A stretch of 43,490 nt of DNA from a bacterium (GTDB taxonomy: Bacteria > Chloroflexota > Dormibacteria > UBA8260 > Bog-877), in NCBI GenBank assembly GCA_021791455.1, contig JAJYWM010000252.1, positions 1 to 43,490 on the forward strand, given 5' to 3'. Shown one piece after another: positions 16,185 through 23,483 of this stretch (positions are counted from its first letter, which is position 1; each line of letters opens with the position of its first letter). A program made the position numbers and the translations under genes. The notes below the pieces were generated by a model, which searched no databases, had not been told where the DNA came from, and saw only the letters and a program-made list of their open reading frames with translations.

Positions 16185-16253
16185 CCACCCGTCCCCCTTG
16201 AATTTCTGGGCATCCGCTGATGGATGTTATTGCCTGCCCGGGATCTTCGCAGC

Positions 16254-16685
16254 TCAGATGGCCATTCCTATGAGGAAGCCGAGCACGACCCCGGCCAGAA
16301 CCTCGTAGGGAGTATGTCCCAGAAAGTCTCGCAGGCGCTCGTAGCGCAGGCCCAGGTGGCTGCGCAGATCCTCGATCATCTGATTGAGGATCAAACCCTG
16401 CTGGCCCGCCGCCCGCCTCACTCCCGTGGCGTCGTACACGACCACCACGGTCAGCACCGCCGCGGCCGCGAAGACCGGAGAACCGGTCCCCAGCTTGCGG
16501 CCCAGGATCGTGGTCAAGCACACCGTCATGGCGGTGTGGGAGCTGGGCATGCCTCCCGATGATCCCAGCGAGCGAACACTGAACCGGTTGCGCTTCCAGG
16601 AGTCCGTCCCCACCTTCAGGACCTGGGCCACCGCCCACGCGAGCACGGGGACCCAGATGAACTGGTTGGAGAAGAGCTGACCCAC
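16254..16685 (-). CDS. DUF212 / divergent PAP2-like membrane protein
   Basis: A 143-residue integral membrane protein of the divergent PAP2 (acid phosphatase/vanadium haloperoxidase-related) family. Seen: N-terminal FIWVPVLAWAVAQVLKV, the hallmark SSGGMPSSHTAMTVCL, then hydrophobic segments with YDATGVRRAAGQQ, LGHTPYEVLAGVVLG and a membrane-spanning end. The histidine-containing PSSHTA and GHTPYEV match the family core. The biochemical role in bacteria is not settled; lipid phosphate hydrolysis has been proposed from the PAP2 relationship. The start is GTG at 16685, 15 bp after the xseB stop. A second open frame in the same region is a shadow. Confidence 0.87.
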   Translation of the reverse strand: MGQLFSNQFIWVPVLAWAVAQVLKVGTDSWKRNRFSVRSLGSSGGMPSSHTAMTVCLTTILGRKLGTGSPVFAAAAVLTVVVVYDATGVRRAAGQQGLILNQMIEDLRSHLGLRYERLRDFLGHTPYEVLAGVVLGFLIGMAI

Positions 16686-16700
16686 CGGTGCTGGCCCGGC

Positions 16701-16994
16701 TCAGTCGGGCTCTTGCGGCTCGGCGGCGGGCGTGGCCAGGAATGGACGTTCCACCAGCTCACCGTCAGCGCTCAGAGAGAGCTCCACGACCCGCTTCTCC
16801 GCCCCGTCCAGAAGCGCAGAACAGCGGCGCACCAGGGCCACTCCTCGGGCGTAGAGCGCCATCGCCTCCTCCAAGGGAACCCTGCCATCCTCCAGGCGAA
16901 GCAGAACCGCGTCCAGATCCGCCAGCGCCGACTCGTAGTCAAGATCATCGGGTGAACCAGCGTGGGCCATCGGCCCATCCGCTTCAACCTCCAT
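16701..16994 (-). CDS. xseB: Exodeoxyribonuclease VII small subunit
   Basis: Small helical subunit of exonuclease VII, several copies of which wrap the coiled coil of XseA. A 97-residue protein with the family signature YESALADLDAVLLRLEDG, followed by PLEEAMALYARGVALVRRC and AEKRV. The acidic N-terminal extension before residue 17 and the C-terminal tail are variable. Start: ATG at 16994, with an 11-bp overlap with xseA; an internal ATG at codon 9 is possible. Confidence 0.92.
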   Translation of the reverse strand: MEVEADGPMAHAGSPDDLDYESALADLDAVLLRLEDGRVPLEEAMALYARGVALVRRCSALLDGAEKRVVELSLSADGELVERPFLATPAAEPQEPD

Positions 16995-18291
16995 CAGCTG
17001 CCTCCTTCAGAGGGAACACATCACGCACTGTGCTCGTGACCGTGCCACTGGCCAGTCTGGTCGAAAGCAGGGAGCCCACCTCCACCCGGCCGGCGTCCCG
17101 CAGCACCTGACCACTGGTCGCCAGATAGGTTATCGAGTACCCACGTGCCAGCACCGCCAGAGGGCTGAGCGCCTCCAACCGGCCGACCCGGCCCGAAAAC
17201 TCCTCCCTGGAGCGCAGCAGGCGCGGCCCCGGGCCGCGGGCCCGGAGCAGCTCCAGGCGCGCTCTGACTCCCTCGCGGGCCGTCTTAACCAACCTGCTGT
17301 AGGCGGCGTTCAGCCGCGCCTGTCGCAGGTCGACGTCCTGCCGCCCCGAGGCGACCCTTGCGCCGGGAGCCGACCGAAGCAAGCGCCCGCCCGATTGGGC
17401 CAAGGTCCTCCTCATGCCGGCCAGTGACTGGTCAGCGGCTCGTCGCAGCCGCAGCCTCAGGACCGCGACCTCAGCCCGCAGCTGGGCCAGATCCGGCACC
17501 GCCAGCTCGGCGGCGACCGATGGGGTTGCCGCCCTGACGTCAGCGACGAAATCCACGACCGTGGTGTCGGTCTCGTGTCCCACCCCTGTGACTACGGGGC
17601 GGCTGAGCCTGGCCACGGCCCGGGAGACCTCCTCAGAGTTGAACGCCTGCAGGTCCTCCAGCGAGCCGCCTCCCCGAACCAGCAGGATGGCGTCCGGGCG
17701 TGCCAGATCGGCGAGCCGCAGGGCGCCGACGATCGCAGCCGAGCTGCCCTCCCCCTGCACCAGGGTGGGAACGACGATCAGCTGGGTGATCGGGCAGCGC
17801 CGTGCGACCACCTGGATCACGTCCCGTACCGCGGCGCCTTTGGGCGAGGTCACGACCGCGAGCCGCCGGGGCAGGAAGGGCAGCGGCACCTTGCGTTCCC
17901 CAGCGAAAAGGCCCTCTGCCTCCAACTTCGCCACCAGCTGGGCGAAGGCCAGCGCCAAGGCGCCGACCCCGGTGGGTTCCAGACTGTCCAGATACAGCTG
18001 CACGTCCCCGCGGGCCGCGTAGAACGAGATCTTGCCGTGAGCGATCACCCTCTGCCCGGTCTCGGGCTCGAATTTGAGGTGAAGGCCGGCCCCGCGAAAC
18101 ATGACCGCCTTGATCGAGGTCGCCTCCGCCAGCCCCTGCCGGCAGTCCTTGAGGGTAAGGTAGCGGTGTCCCGCGGCCGATCGGGTGCAGGTCCCAATCT
18201 CAGCCTCCACGTACAAATCGGCGAGCTCCGGATCTTCTTCCAGATCCGCCCTGATCAGCGAGTTGAGCTCACCTACCTGGAGGATTCGCAC
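16984..18291 (-). CDS. xseA: Exodeoxyribonuclease VII large subunit
   Basis: Catalytic subunit of exonuclease VII, which degrades single-stranded DNA from both ends. An N-terminal OB fold (to about residue 100, LYVEAEIG and FYAARGDVQLY) is followed by the catalytic domain: RLAVVTSPKGAAVRD, VRGGGSLEDLQAFN and GVGHETDTTVVDFVADVRA. A long Arg/Leu/Ala-rich coiled coil binds XseB, and LARGYSI comes near the end. The GTG at 18291 is chosen because VRILQVGELN is the normal N-terminus; a start 15 codons earlier is also open. It overlaps nusB by 23 bp and xseB by 11 bp. Confidence 0.93.
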   Translation of the reverse strand: MRILQVGELNSLIRADLEEDPELADLYVEAEIGTCTRSAAGHRYLTLKDCRQGLAEATSIKAVMFRGAGLHLKFEPETGQRVIAHGKISFYAARGDVQLYLDSLEPTGVGALALAFAQLVAKLEAEGLFAGERKVPLPFLPRRLAVVTSPKGAAVRDVIQVVARRCPITQLIVVPTLVQGEGSSAAIVGALRLADLARPDAILLVRGGGSLEDLQAFNSEEVSRAVARLSRPVVTGVGHETDTTVVDFVADVRAATPSVAAELAVPDLAQLRAEVAVLRLRLRRAADQSLAGMRRTLAQSGGRLLRSAPGARVASGRQDVDLRQARLNAAYSRLVKTAREGVRARLELLRARGPGPRLLRSREEFSGRVGRLEALSPLAVLARGYSITYLATSGQVLRDAGRVEVGSLLSTRLASGTVTSTVRDVFPLKEAADGG

Positions 18292-18727
18292 CGCTATCCC
18301 TGCCGGCTCGGGCGCCCGCTTCGGCCCCGACCACAACGGCTACTCTGCCCAGGACCCCATTGACGAAGGCCCCAGCCTCCGGCCCCGACATCTCCTTGGC
18401 GAGCCGCACCGCCTCGTCGATGACAACCGCCACCGGCTCCTGGCGCCGAAACACCAATTCCTCGGCCGCCAGGCGCAGGACGGCCCTCTCCGGGGATCCC
18501 ATCTGATCGAGCCGCCAGCGTTGAGCGGCCGCCTCAAGGCTCTCGTCGATCGCCGCCCGATGCCCGCTGACACCCTCGACCAGTTCGGCGGCGAATTCCG
18601 TGGCGCTTCGCGAAAGCCCCTCCTCATTAGCCTGATACTCCAGGCTGTCGGCCCACTCGCCGGGGGCCGCCTCCAGCTGCAGCAGGATGCGCAGCGCCAC
18701 CTCCCTCGCCTTGTGCCTCGGTCTCAA
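18269..18727 (-). CDS. nusB: Transcription antitermination factor NusB
   Basis: An all-helical RNA-binding protein that works with NusE in rRNA antitermination. About 152 residues: RPRHKAREVALRILLQLE at the N-terminus, EYQANEEGLSRSATEFAAELVEGV in the middle, then GSPERAVLRLAAEELVF and VVIDEAVRLAKEM, in the NusB order. The start is a TTG at 18727 whose last two bases begin the asp23 stop (TTGA overlap). The frame stays open for a further 220 codons upstream, but that is antisense-like, low-complexity sequence over asp23 and efp. Confidence 0.92.
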   Translation of the reverse strand: MRPRHKAREVALRILLQLEAAPGEWADSLEYQANEEGLSRSATEFAAELVEGVSGHRAAIDESLEAAAQRWRLDQMGSPERAVLRLAAEELVFRRQEPVAVVIDEAVRLAKEMSGPEAGAFVNGVLGRVAVVVGAEAGARAGRDSGANPPGR

Positions 18728-19092
18728 GTCTCCGCGCCCACTATCTCGACCACGTGGAGGTTGATCTCCACCACCTCCAATCCCAGCATCCTGTGAATGT
18801 CCTGCTCCACCCGGCGCTGGAGCTCGTCGGCAAGCTCGGGCAGCGACGCCTCGGCGGTAATGGCGAGGAACAGCTCCACCTTGATCGCGGCCGTCCCGAT
18901 CATCTCCAGGCGCACACCCTTGTGGCCGTGCTGGCCGCGCAGGAGGCGGGGGACCGGGACGCCGCCAGGTTCGCACATGGAGGCCACCCCGACGGTCTCC
19001 TGGGCCGCCACCGCGGCGATGGCCGAGACCACCTCGCTCGCGACCCTGACCCGCCCGGGAGGTCGGCGCCTGGAGGGCTGGACGGGAGACAT
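18724..19092 (-). CDS. Asp23/Gls24 family envelope stress protein
   Basis: A 122-residue Asp23/Gls24 (DUF322) protein. After a basic N-terminus (SRRRPPGRVRVASEVV) it shows IAAVAAQETVGVASM, then VELFLAITAEASLPELADELQRRVEQDIHRM and VEINLHVVEI, matching the family's alternating strand-helix pattern. In Firmicutes such proteins sit at the membrane and respond to envelope stress. Genes of this family are often found between efp and nusB, as here. The ATG at 19092 shares one base with the efp stop (TGATG). Confidence 0.88.
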   Translation of the reverse strand: MSPVQPSRRRPPGRVRVASEVVSAIAAVAAQETVGVASMCEPGGVPVPRLLRGQHGHKGVRLEMIGTAAIKVELFLAITAEASLPELADELQRRVEQDIHRMLGLEVVEINLHVVEIVGAET

Positions 19093-19649
19093 CAGGCTCG
19101 TTCCGAGTACTTACCAGTCCTGGTGTCCACCTTGATCCGATCCCCCACCGAGACGAAGAGAGGCACGTCCACCACCACTCCTGTCTCCAGGGTGGCTGGT
19201 TTGAAGGTGCCGGTGGCGGTGTCTCCCTTGAAGCCGGGGTCCGTCTGGACCACCTCCAGCGCGACGGAGATCGGGACCTCAACCCCCAACACCTGATCCT
19301 CGTAGCGCAACAGGGAGAGGTTGTCCGACTCCCTGATCCACTTGGAGGCTTCGGCGAACTGCGCCTCCGACAGCGATACCTGGTCAAACGTGGTGGTGTC
19401 CATGACCACGTGCTGGTCGGCGTCCCGGTACAGGTACTGCACCTCGACCTTCTCGATCCTCGCTCTGGGGAAACGCTCCTCGGGCCTGAAGGTCTCCTCG
19501 GTGACGGCGCCGGTGTTGAGGTTGCGCAGCCTGGTCCTCACCACGGCGGTGCCCCGACCCAGCTTGATGTGCTCGAAGCTCAGGACCTCGAAGAGCTGGC
19601 CATTGCGCTCCACGGTCGTGCCTGAGCGCAACTCTCCGGCGTTGATCAT
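19092..19649 (-). CDS. efp: Translation elongation factor P
   Basis: EF-P relieves ribosome stalling at polyproline by entering the E site. The protein has 185 residues, the usual length, with a KOW-like domain I and two OB folds. Conserved parts include MINAGELRSGTTVE, VRTRLRNLNTG, RFPRARIEKVEVQYLY and the C-terminal GDRIKVDTRTGKY. The domain I tip reads KLGRGTAV, placing Arg at residue 32 where most bacteria have Lys (KPGKG). The ATG at 19649 is fixed by a strong ribosome binding site. It is the first gene of the 17-kb minus-strand run. Confidence 0.96.
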   Translation of the reverse strand: MINAGELRSGTTVERNGQLFEVLSFEHIKLGRGTAVVRTRLRNLNTGAVTEETFRPEERFPRARIEKVEVQYLYRDADQHVVMDTTTFDQVSLSEAQFAEASKWIRESDNLSLLRYEDQVLGVEVPISVALEVVQTDPGFKGDTATGTFKPATLETGVVVDVPLFVSVGDRIKVDTRTGKYSERA

Positions 19650-19651
19650 CA

Positions 19652-19662
19652 ATGGCCTCCTT
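19652..19662 (-). promoter_or_regulatory. efp: Strong ribosome binding site of efp
   Basis: AAGGAGG on the minus strand lies 6 nt before the efp ATG at 19649, a full match to the anti-Shine-Dalgarno. It decides the start against the open frame that continues 135 codons further upstream. The 256 bp between efp and the divergent HD-GYP-like gene must hold promoters for both, but I see no convincing -35/-10 pair there. Confidence 0.75.
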
Positions 19663-19905
19663 GTCAGCCGAATATGGTGCGGCGCCGAACCCTGGACGGC
19701 GGTCACCGGAGGCCGGTCGCACCCCCGGGTACCCGTCTGGTTCAGCCGCAGGAAAAGATCATGCCAGTTCCGGCCCCGACTCGGGGCTCCGCTCAGGTGG
19801 GCATCGCCGCCAGGGAGGCCCGGGCCACTTGCTACAGCCTCTTCAAACAATGGTGCAGATCCGCGACCGCCGCCCCGGCCCGTGACAATCCATGATGCCA
19901 GGGAC

Positions 19906-21312
19906 ATGAGCGCCAGCGCAGTCTCCACACCCCTCCGCGCCGATCGCACGGGGACCCTGCCCAGTTCGGTCGTGATCGCCTCGCTGTCGCGGGCGCTCGA
20001 CCTCGCCGAGGGCGAGCCGATGGGACACGCCATTCGCACCTGCTGGCTGGGCATGAAGGTGGGCGACTGGATGGGGCTGGGGCCGGAGGATCGACAGGAT
20101 CTCTTCTACGCGCTCCTGCTCAAGGATGCTGGCTGCTCGGCCAATGCCTACAGCGTCACCCACTGGTTTGCCGCCGACGATCGTTCCACCAAGGCCCAGC
20201 TGAAGATCGCTGACTGGGGGAGTCAGTGGCGGTCGGTCCTCTTCGCCATCCGCCAGACGGCCCCGGCCGCGCCCATCACAAGACGGATGGCCCAGCTGGT
20301 GTCGCTGGGATCCCGAGGCCCGGGGCTCGCCGATGAGCTGGTCCAGGTTCGCTGCACCAGGGGAGCGGAGCTGGTGAGAGAGCTGGGATGGGCGGAGCCG
20401 GCGGCAGAGGCGGTCTTGTGCTTGGACGAGCACTGGAACGGGTCGGGCCGACCCCGCGGCCTGAAGGGGGAGGAGATCCCACTCTTGAGCCGTATAGCCC
20501 TGCTCTGCCAGTCAGCCGAGATCTTCTGGCGCCACGGAGGCCGCCGCAGTGTGGAGTCTGTCCTCCGCCGCCGCCGGGGCACCTGGTTCGACCCTCAGCT
20601 GGTGGACGCCGTGCTCGCTCACACCAGGAGCGACAAGCTCTGGGAGCGGTTCGGGGCCATCACCCATCCGGAGCAGGTCGCTCACCTGGATCCGAGACCG
20701 CGCAAGATCCCCTCCGCGACCTTGGCCCAGATGCTGCAGATAGGCCAGGTCTTCGCGGGAGTGGTGGACGCCAAGTCGCCGTGGACCACGACCCACTCCA
20801 CCAGGACCGCCCTCCTGTCCCGGCGGATGGCCGCCGTCATGGGCCTCGACGAGGACGAGGCTGATCGGATCGGGCTGGCCGCGCTGCTGCATGATCTTGG
20901 CAAGCTGGCCGTGAGCAACGCCATCCTGGACAAGGCGGGGCCCCTGGATCCGGGAGAGATGATGGAGATGCAGGGGCATACCGAGATCACCTACCAGCTG
21001 CTGGCACCGCTCTGGCCCCTGGGAGATGTGGCGGAGATGGCCGCCTCCCACCACGAACGGCTGGACGGATCCGGCTACCACCGCCACCTGCGCGGCCCGG
21101 ACCTGACATTCGGGGCCCAGATAGTGGCGGTGGCAGACGTCTTTGAGGCGCTCACGGCCGACCGGCCCTACCGCCGCGGAATGGACAACGACGAGGCCAT
21201 CCGGTGGCTGCGCAAGGAGGCGGGCCGGACCCTGGCCGCCGAACCGATCTCGGCGCTGTACGACATGATCGAGTCGGCGAGGGGCAGGCCGGACGGCTTC
21301 ACCCTCACATAA
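19906..21312 (+). CDS. Tandem HD-GYP-like phosphohydrolase, N-terminal copy degenerate
   Basis: A 468-residue soluble protein with two HD-GYP-like halves. The C-terminal half (from about residue 300) carries THSTRTALLSRRM, LLHDLGKLAVSN, HTEITYQLL, SHHERLDGSGYH and VAVADVFEALTADRPYR, so the metal-binding HD is intact but the signature ends GYH instead of GYP. The N-terminal half keeps the order but has lost key residues: LLKDAGC replaces LLHDIG, and DEHWNGSGRPRGL replaces HERWDGxGYPxGL. HD-GYP proteins generally degrade cyclic di-GMP; activity here is unproven. It may be a sensor with one catalytic and one pseudo-domain. The start is ATG at 19906 with a weak ribosome binding site. The 3' end overlaps the convergent prepilin peptidase gene by 8 bp. 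Confidence 0.85.
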   Translation: MSASAVSTPLRADRTGTLPSSVVIASLSRALDLAEGEPMGHAIRTCWLGMKVGDWMGLGPEDRQDLFYALLLKDAGCSANAYSVTHWFAADDRSTKAQLKIADWGSQWRSVLFAIRQTAPAAPITRRMAQLVSLGSRGPGLADELVQVRCTRGAELVRELGWAEPAAEAVLCLDEHWNGSGRPRGLKGEEIPLLSRIALLCQSAEIFWRHGGRRSVESVLRRRRGTWFDPQLVDAVLAHTRSDKLWERFGAITHPEQVAHLDPRPRKIPSATLAQMLQIGQVFAGVVDAKSPWTTTHSTRTALLSRRMAAVMGLDEDEADRIGLAALLHDLGKLAVSNAILDKAGPLDPGEMMEMQGHTEITYQLLAPLWPLGDVAEMAASHHERLDGSGYHRHLRGPDLTFGAQIVAVADVFEALTADRPYRRGMDNDEAIRWLRKEAGRTLAAEPISALYDMIESARGRPDGFTLT

Positions 21313-21970
21313 AGAACAGGATGATGCCGCAGCCCACGACCAGGAAGGGCCCGTAGGGCACAGCGTCGCGCAGCCCCAGGCGGCGCGTCACCAGCAGCAA
21401 GATGGTGATTACACCACCGATGAGGGTGCCCGCAATCAGCGCCCACAGGGTGTAGAGGCCGCCGTAATTGAGGCTCATCCCGGTGATGGAGCCGATCACC
21501 ATCCCCAACTTCACGTCTCCCCACCCGAACCCCGCGCCCTGGTGGAACAGCGAGCTCGCCAGCGCGAACGGGAGCAGCGCCAGGCCACCGACCGCCATTC
21601 CAAACAGAGCCTGAAACAGATTCAAGTCCGGGCTGAAGCTGGCCAGGGCTAGGGCCACGACCATGCTTGGGAGGGTGACCACGTCCAGGATGAGCCTGTG
21701 CTTGAGGTCGAACCCCAGGATCTGGATCAGGACCACGATCCAAAGGCTGTGGATGAGCAGGCCACCGGTCCATCCGTCCCGGGACGCGAACATGAAGAAC
21801 CCCAGCGCCCCGAGCGCCGGGAGAAGGAGCGTCTCCAGCCGAGTTCTGCCGGCTGCCTCGCCATCCTCCATCTCGCCGATGTGCCCCTCCAAGAGGAGGC
21901 AGAGCATCCCCACCAGATATCCTGCAGCGCCCCCCAGGATCCCCCAGCCCAGGGCCGCGCCCACGCTCAC
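21305..21970 (-). CDS. Type IV prepilin peptidase family membrane protein (A24)
   Basis: A 221-residue polytopic membrane protein with about seven hydrophobic segments. The two catalytic aspartates of A24 aspartic peptidases are visible in FDLKHRLILDVVTLP and GWGDVKLGMVIG (GxGDxKL). The N-terminal cysteine-rich methylase region of PilD is absent, so it would cleave leader peptides of type IV pilin or related proteins without methylating them. Near the end, RDAVPYGPFLVVG is typical of the family. No pilin or pilus assembly gene lies in this window. It follows mltG by 37 bp in the same direction. Confidence 0.87.
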   Translation of the reverse strand: MSVGAALGWGILGGAAGYLVGMLCLLLEGHIGEMEDGEAAGRTRLETLLLPALGALGFFMFASRDGWTGGLLIHSLWIVVLIQILGFDLKHRLILDVVTLPSMVVALALASFSPDLNLFQALFGMAVGGLALLPFALASSLFHQGAGFGWGDVKLGMVIGSITGMSLNYGGLYTLWALIAGTLIGGVITILLLVTRRLGLRDAVPYGPFLVVGCGIILFFM

Positions 21971-22007
21971 CTGGCTCCCCCTCCCACGCTGGCTATTGGC
22001 CGCGGAA

Positions 22008-23033
22008 TCATCCGAGACCGGCCTGATTCACCTGCTGCTGGTGCTGCGCGGCCGTGACCGCGAAGAGCATCTTGCCGTTGGGAAGGGACAGGAAATACAT
22101 GTAGTTGGTGCTGGCGGGGTGGAGGACAGCCTCCAGGGCAGAGGTGCCCGGGCTGTCGATCGGGCCCGGGGGCAGGCCCGCGTGCAGGTAGGTGTTGTAC
22201 GGGGATGGGAAGTTGGTGCTGAAGGTGGCATTGCTGTCCCCCGCCACCGCCATCGCATAGAGCACGGTGACGTCGCTCTGCAGCGGCATCCCGTCGCGCA
22301 GGCGGTTGAAGAAGACGCCCGCCACCAGATCCCGGTCCTTCTGCGTGGTCGCCTCCGCTTCCACCACCGACGCGAGCACCAGCACCTGGTACGGGGTCAA
22401 CCCCACCTGCGATGCCCCGTCCGTGATCGCGGACCTGACCCTGCGGTCGAAGTCCTCCAGCTGTAGCCGCAGAAACTCGTGGGCTGTGATGTTGGGGTCC
22501 ACCTCATAGGTGTCTCCGAAGGCCATCCCCTCCCAGCTCGCCCCCGCCGGGGCTCCCGGGAGCTGGCTGATGCCGTTGAACTCCCCTTGCTCCACCTGGG
22601 ACAGGTACGCCGAGCTGGAGAACAGGCCGTCAGACTGCAGGCGCGCGGCCTCCTGCTGAGCGCGCAACCCGTCGGGCAGGGTAACCCGGATCGGGATCAC
22701 CGATGGTGGTCCCTCCAGGACCGTCACCACCTCCGACGGCCCCATGCCCCTGTCGAGGATGAACCGTCCCTGGTGCAGCTTGGATCCCAGCCCCTCCAGG
22801 TGCGCGTAGATGGAGAAGAACAAGGTGGAGCGCACGACCCGATCTCTTCCCAGGGTGTCCACCAGGGTCGCCAGGGACTCGTTGCGCGCCACCGTCACCA
22901 CCACCTGCTCGGTCTGGCTGCGCTGGACCGGCTCCAACTCCTTGCGGGCCAGGTATGCCAGCCCGGCAGCCGCCACCACGACAAGGACCAGGAGTCCTGC
23001 CAGCGCCGTCCGCACGGGGTGGCGGCGGATCAC
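22008..23033 (-). CDS. mltG: Endolytic murein transglycosylase MltG (YceG-like)
   Basis: A membrane-anchored lytic transglycosylase that cuts nascent glycan strands and so sets their length. About 341 residues: a short cytoplasmic N-terminus (VIRRHPVRT), one membrane helix (about residues 8-27), a LysM-like domain, then the YceG catalytic domain with the catalytic Glu in LASVVEAEAT, VFFNRLRDGMPLQSDVTVLYAM, NTYLHAGLPPGPIDSPG and HPASTNYMYFL. The GTG at 23033 overlaps the ruvX stop (GTGA). The same frame remains open to 23468 across ruvX, but that extension is Gly/Pro/Arg-rich and without motifs. Confidence 0.93.
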   Translation of the reverse strand: MIRRHPVRTALAGLLVLVVVAAAGLAYLARKELEPVQRSQTEQVVVTVARNESLATLVDTLGRDRVVRSTLFFSIYAHLEGLGSKLHQGRFILDRGMGPSEVVTVLEGPPSVIPIRVTLPDGLRAQQEAARLQSDGLFSSSAYLSQVEQGEFNGISQLPGAPAGASWEGMAFGDTYEVDPNITAHEFLRLQLEDFDRRVRSAITDGASQVGLTPYQVLVLASVVEAEATTQKDRDLVAGVFFNRLRDGMPLQSDVTVLYAMAVAGDSNATFSTNFPSPYNTYLHAGLPPGPIDSPGTSALEAVLHPASTNYMYFLSLPNGKMLFAVTAAQHQQQVNQAGLG

Positions 23034-23440
23034 GGCGTGGTGGCTCCGCCGGCCAGGACCGCCTGCAGAAGAAGGGCCGCCGCCACCCGGTCCCCGGCCT
23101 CCCGACGACTCCGCCTGGAGCTGCCCTGGGCGATCATCTCCCTCTCCGCCTGGCGGCTGGTCAGACGCTCGTCCGCGAAGACGACCGGCACCCCCGTCAC
23201 CTCCCCCACCTTGCGGCCCAGCAACAGCGCCCTCTCCGCCTCCTGCCCTTGGCCTCCATCCATCCGCAGGGGGAGGCCAACTACGATCTGCCCCACCTGG
23301 AGCTCCCGCACCAGACGGCTGATCTCCTCCAGCAGCTCCCGGTCGCCACGCCGGCGCAGTGTCACGTGGGGCTGTGAGATCGTCCTCGTCTCGTCGCTCA
23401 CCGCGACGCCAACCCGAACCCGACCCGGATCCAGGGCCAG
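23030..23440 (-). CDS. ruvX: RuvX/YqgF family Holliday-junction resolvase-like nuclease, start unresolved
   Basis: An RNase H-fold protein of the YqgF/RuvX family, linked to 5' pre-16S rRNA processing and possibly to junction resolution. The conserved N-terminal ILALDPGRVRVGVAVSD is present, then GLPLRMDGGQG, VVFADERLTSRQAE and the C-terminal GDRVAAALLLQ. The motif frame, however, contains no ATG, GTG or TTG between the upstream stop (about 23497) and ALDPG. The first ordinary start, GTG at 23401, would remove the catalytic Asp. I give the CTG at 23440 as a placeholder; an ATC at 23443, a frameshift or a sequence error are alternatives. It lies in the conserved alaS-ruvX-mltG neighbourhood. 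Confidence 0.85.
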   Translation of the reverse strand: MALDPGRVRVGVAVSDETRTISQPHVTLRRRGDRELLEEISRLVRELQVGQIVVGLPLRMDGGQGQEAERALLLGRKVGEVTGVPVVFADERLTSRQAEREMIAQGSSRRSRREAGDRVAAALLLQAVLAGGATTP

Positions 23441-23483
23441 GATCCGGCCACTGGCGGATTCCTGCCACCTGTGGTTCCGCGAC

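Noticed and set aside
16171..16638. A 155-codon minus-strand frame in the nadK/xseB gap
   Set aside because: The overlapping frame at 16254-16685 carries the DUF212 motif SSGGMPSSHTA; this one has no conserved sequence.
18728..19387. N-terminal extension of nusB to 372 residues
   Set aside because: The extra 220 residues are Arg/Gly/Pro-rich and overprint asp23 and efp; the TTGA overlap at 18727 gives the normal NusB length.
19650..20054. N-terminal extension of efp to 320 residues
   Set aside because: The AAGGAGG site and the standard MINAGEL start at 19649 give the normal 185-residue EF-P.
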